DNA from: Lentihominibacter hominis
Lineage (GTDB): Bacteria > Bacillota > Clostridia > Peptostreptococcales > Anaerovoracaceae
Reading direction: 5' to 3'
Length of the DNA stretch: 64,000 bases
NCBI RefSeq assembly: GCF_014385065.1
Contig: NZ_JACRTA010000002.1
Coordinates: 248,001-312,000 of the forward strand
The notes under the pieces are model-generated. The model had not been told where the DNA came from and did not search any database. It saw nothing but the letters and a program-made list of their open reading frames with translations. Each line of letters opens with the position of its first letter. Position 1 is the first letter of the stretch. Shown here one piece after another: positions 60,931 through 64,000 of this stretch. Position numbers and translations under genes: made by a program.

Positions 60931-63900
60931 ATGCCAAATCCGATAAAATTAGGTAGGAAAGAACGAATGACCTTTTCGAAGATCAATGAAGTGGCAGAAA
61001 TGCCCAATTTGATTCAGATACAGACAGATTCGTATGATTGGTTTGTAAGAGAAGGCTTTCGCGAGGTTTTTGAGGACGTTTCGCCGATTAAGGATTATGC
61101 GGACAATCTTGTTCTCGAATTTATTGATTACTCCCTGACAGATCCTCCCAAGTATGAACAGGAGGAGTGTAAGGAAAGAGACGTCACCTATGCAGCTCCG
61201 TTAAAAGTAAGAGTAAGGCTTGTAAATAAAGAAACCGGTGAAGTAAAGGAACAGGAAGTGTTTATGGGAGATTTCCCTTTAATGACAGAAAAGGGAACTT
61301 TCATCTACAATGGTGCGGAAAGAGTTGTGGTTACTCAGCTCGTACGTTCACCGGGACCTTACTATGATAAAGAAATAGATAAGTCCGGTAAGAATTTATT
61401 TTTTACCACTGTTATTCCCAACAGGGGTGCTTGGCTTGAGTATGAAACAGACTCCAATGAGATAATTTCGGTAAGAGTCGACAGAACCAGAAAACAGCCG
61501 GTAACCATACTTCTCAGAGCCTTGGGAATAGGAAGCAATCAAGAGATCATTGATTTGTTCGGCGAAGAACCTCGCCTCCTTAAAACTTTAGAGAAGGACA
61601 CTACTACAAACTATGAGGAAGGCCTTAAGGAAATATATAAGAAACTGAGACCGGGAGAACCGCCTACGCTGGAAAGTGCTCAGTCATTATTTAATTCCAT
61701 GTTTTTTGATCCTAAGCGTTATGATCTGGCTAAGGTGGGCAGATATAAATATAATAAAAAATTGGGGCTGTTCAATCGTTTGGTAGGCAACGCCGTGGCT
61801 GAAGATGTTATAGATCCCAACACAGGCGAAATTTTGGCTGAGAAGGATCAGAACATTGACAAGGATCTGGCAAGACAGATAGAAAATTCCGGAATCGAAT
61901 TTGTAATGGTTAAAAGCCCTATAGATGAAGGAGCGGTAACCAAAGTAATTGGAAATCAGTTTGTAGAACTGGCGTCATATATAGATTTTGATATTTCTGA
62001 TATTAAAATACCGAAACAGGTTTATTATCCTGTTCTTAAAGAGATTCTGGAAGAAAATGAAGATCAGGAGTCAGTGAAAGAAGCAATAAAAATGAGAAAG
62101 AATGAGCTTTCGCCTAAGCATATACTCGTTGCTGATGTTATTGCTTCTGTAAGTTATCTTCTCAATCTCAACTATGGCATAGGAAATATAGATGATATAG
62201 ATCATCTTGGCAACAGGAGACTGCGAACTGTAGGAGAACTGCTGCAAAATCAGATAAGAATAGGTCTTTCCAGAATGGAGAGAACAATAAAAGAGAGAAT
62301 GACTACTCAGGATATTTCTGAAGTCACACCTCAGGGTCTTATGAATATAAGGCCTGTTACCGCCGCAGTTAAGGAATTTTTTGGGAGCTCTCAGCTTTCG
62401 CAGTTCATGGACCAAAATAATCCTCTTGCTGAACTTACGCATAAAAGAAGGCTTTCGGCATTGGGTCCGGGAGGCCTTTCCAGAGAGAGAGCGGGCTTTG
62501 AGGTAAGAGACGTACACCATTCTCATTACGGAAGAATGTGTCCTATAGAAACTCCGGAAGGACCTAATATCGGACTTATAGGATCTCTTACAACATACGG
62601 AATAGTTAACGAATACGGATTTATAGAAACTCCGTATAGAGTTGTAGATAAAAAGACAGGAAGAGTTACTGATGAAATACAGTATCTTACTGCTGACGAT
62701 GAAGAAGATAAGATAATAGCTCAGGCTAACGAACCGCTGGATTCAGAAGGACATTTCGTCAATATGAGAGTTTCTGCCAGAGGTGTGGGCGGTGAAATGG
62801 AGCTGGCCCCGAGAGAAGTTGTGGATTATATGGACGTATCGCCTAAACAGGTGGTGTCTGTGGCTACAGCTATGATTCCATTCTTGGAAAATGACGATGC
62901 GAACAGAGCGCTGATGGGCGCAAACATGCAGCGTCAGGCGGTACCTCTCCTTGTAACCGAGGCTCCTATTGTAGGAACAGGTATGGAGCATAAGGCTGCA
63001 AAAGACTCCGGTGTAGTTATAATAGCTAAGCATGCCGGAACTATAGATTTTGTAGATGCTGATAAGATTGTGGTTTTGAGGGATGACGGTGAAGGTACGG
63101 ATGAATATAAGCTTCTCAAATTCAAGCGATCCAACCAAGGTACGTGCATAAATCAGCGGCCTATCGTTTATAATGGCGAACATGTTGAAAAAGGTGAGGT
63201 CATAGCGGATGGTCCATCAACTGAAAACGGAGAGATTGCTCTCGGAAAAAATCTGCTCATAGGCTTTATGACATGGGAAGGATATAATTACGAGGACGCT
63301 ATAATTCTTAACGAAAGACTTATTATGGAAGATGTTCTTACATCTATCCATATAGAAAAATACGAGGCTGAAGCAAGAGATACGAAGCTGGGGCCCGAAG
63401 AGATCACCAGGGAGATTCCTAATGTGGGTGAAGATGCTCTTAAAGATTTGGATGAAGACGGTATCATCAGAAAAGGTGCTGAAGTAAATTCATCTGATAT
63501 TTTGGTAGGTAAAGTTACTCCTAAAGGAGAAACAGAACTTACGGCTGAGGAAAGACTTCTCAGAGCTATATTCGGAGAAAAGGCCAGAGAAGTCAGAGAT
63601 ACGTCTTTGCGTGTTCCTCATGGCGAGACAGGCATTGTTGTCGATGTAAAGATTTTCTCAAGGGAGAATGGTGATGAGCTGCCTCCTGGGGTAAATAAGC
63701 TTGTAAGGTGTTATATAGCTACAAAGAGAAAAATCAGCGTTGGCGATAAGATGGCTGGAAGACACGGAAACAAAGGTGTTATTTCCAGAATACTTCCTGA
63801 AGAGGATATGCCGTTTATGGAAAACGGACAGCCGCTGCAGGTAATGCTTAATCCGTTGGGTGTGCCGTCACGAATGAACGTAGGTCAGGTTCTCGAAGTA

Positions 63901-64000
63901 CATTTAGGTCTGGCTGCAAAAAATAAGGATTGGTATATTGCAACGCCTGTATTTGACGGGGCTAACGAGAAAGATATAATAGAGCTGCTTAAAGAAAACG
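60931..64000 (+). CDS. rpoB: RNA polymerase subunit beta (3' end outside window)
   Basis: First 1023 codons visible; AAGGAG lies 7 bp before the ATG. Typical blocks: [23 protein letters not shown], then the rifampicin region [34 protein letters not shown] and [18 protein letters not shown] (residues about 477-550). The residues equal to E. coli Asp516, His526 and Ser531 are all wild type, so no common rifampicin-resistance change is seen. Further on are [16 protein letters not shown] and [19 protein letters not shown]. Normally it follows rplL directly; here a permease gene intervenes. Confidence 0.97.
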   Translation, partial: MPNPIKLGRKERMTFSKINEVAEMPNLIQIQTDSYDWFVREGFREVFEDVSPIKDYADNLVLEFIDYSLTDPPKYEQEECKERDVTYAAPLKVRVRLVNKETGEVKEQEVFMGDFPLMTEKGTFIYNGAERVVVTQLVRSPGPYYDKEIDKSGKNLFFTTVIPNRGAWLEYETDSNEIISVRVDRTRKQPVTILLRALGIGSNQEIIDLFGEEPRLLKTLEKDTTTNYEEGLKEIYKKLRPGEPPTLESAQSLFNSMFFDPKRYDLAKVGRYKYNKKLGLFNRLVGNAVAEDVIDPNTGEILAEKDQNIDKDLARQIENSGIEFVMVKSPIDEGAVTKVIGNQFVELASYIDFDISDIKIPKQVYYPVLKEILEENEDQESVKEAIKMRKNELSPKHILVADVIASVSYLLNLNYGIGNIDDIDHLGNRRLRTVGELLQNQIRIGLSRMERTIKERMTTQDISEVTPQGLMNIRPVTAAVKEFFGSSQLSQFMDQNNPLAELTHKRRLSALGPGGLSRERAGFEVRDVHHSHYGRMCPIETPEGPNIGLIGSLTTYGIVNEYGFIETPYRVVDKKTGRVTDEIQYLTADDEEDKIIAQANEPLDSEGHFVNMRVSARGVGGEMELAPREVVDYMDVSPKQVVSVATAMIPFLENDDANRALMGANMQRQAVPLLVTEAPIVGTGMEHKAAKDSGVVIIAKHAGTIDFVDADKIVVLRDDGEGTDEYKLLKFKRSNQGTCINQRPIVYNGEHVEKGEVIADGPSTENGEIALGKNLLIGFMTWEGYNYEDAIILNERLIMEDVLTSIHIEKYEAEARDTKLGPEEITREIPNVGEDALKDLDEDGIIRKGAEVNSSDILVGKVTPKGETELTAEERLLRAIFGEKAREVRDTSLRVPHGETGIVVDVKIFSRENGDELPPGVNKLVRCYIATKRKISVGDKMAGRHGNKGVISRILPEEDMPFMENGQPLQVMLNPLGVPSRMNVGQVLEVHLGLAAKNKDWYIATPVFDGANEKDIIELLKEN

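Overview
The window is 64 kb of a low-GC Gram-positive anaerobe, most likely a member of the Clostridia (Eubacteriales). The evidence is a TarIJ/LCP-type wall glycopolymer locus, a BofA homologue from a spore-forming lineage, the Firmicutes gene order SRP RNA-dnaX-ybaB-recR, a Trp T-box leader, an L10 leader, and an Ech-type energy-converting [NiFe] hydrogenase. An Anaerovoracaceae-like lineage is possible, but that is only a guess. Almost all genes lie on the + strand. I see no rRNA, tRNA, CRISPR array, transposase or prophage.

Layout. 1-2.2 kb (minus strand): an NhaC-type antiporter cut by the window edge, and a LuxR-type regulator. 2.4-10.2 kb: a housekeeping run (LarC-like protein, SseB-like protein, small membrane protein, valS, folC, lipid kinase, GNAT protein, double-OB SSB-like protein with a hairpin leader). 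10.5-23.7 kb: a wall glycopolymer locus with a flippase, a TagF-like polyol-phosphate transferase, two O-antigen-ligase-type polymerases, tarI, tarJ, a two-domain glycosyltransferase, a GtrA-phosphohexomutase fusion and an LCP ligase. Together these could make CDP-ribitol, build and flip repeat units, polymerise them and attach them to peptidoglycan. 23.7-29.7 kb: ddl, thrS (no TGS domain), sppA and an anchored 5'-nucleotidase. 29.8-33.2 kb: a tryptophan T-box and a long extra leader ahead of a TrpXYZ-type ABC transporter.

33.2-35.4 kb: a MerR/BmrR-like regulator and a divergent DUF4097-type lipoprotein gene, with a promoter of MerR geometry between them. An AT-rich gap follows that holds three perfect DnaA boxes and short iterons. 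35.5-38.5 kb: an APC permease and an amidohydrolase. 38.7-44.7 kb: M50 protease, pcrA, ligA and an AIR-synthase-like protein. 44.7-47.9 kb: SRP RNA, dnaX, ybaB, recR and bofA. 47.9-48.9 kb (minus strand): a thioredoxin-reductase-like gene.

49.1-54.7 kb: a complete six-gene ech operon. It would couple ferredoxin oxidation and H2 formation to ion pumping. Its last subunit, EchF, is unusual: three tandem 2[4Fe-4S] modules, so six cluster motifs instead of two. 54.8-64 kb: rpmG, secE, nusG, rplK, rplA, L10 leader, rplJ, rplL, then an intruding APC permease gene, then rpoB running off the end. The rplJ-rplL gap holds a duplicated hairpin element.

The best candidates for something undescribed are the triplicated EchF, the DnaA-box/iteron island at 35.0-35.2 kb, the extra structured leader between the Trp T-box and trpX, and the GtrA-mutase fusion with an internal translation start.
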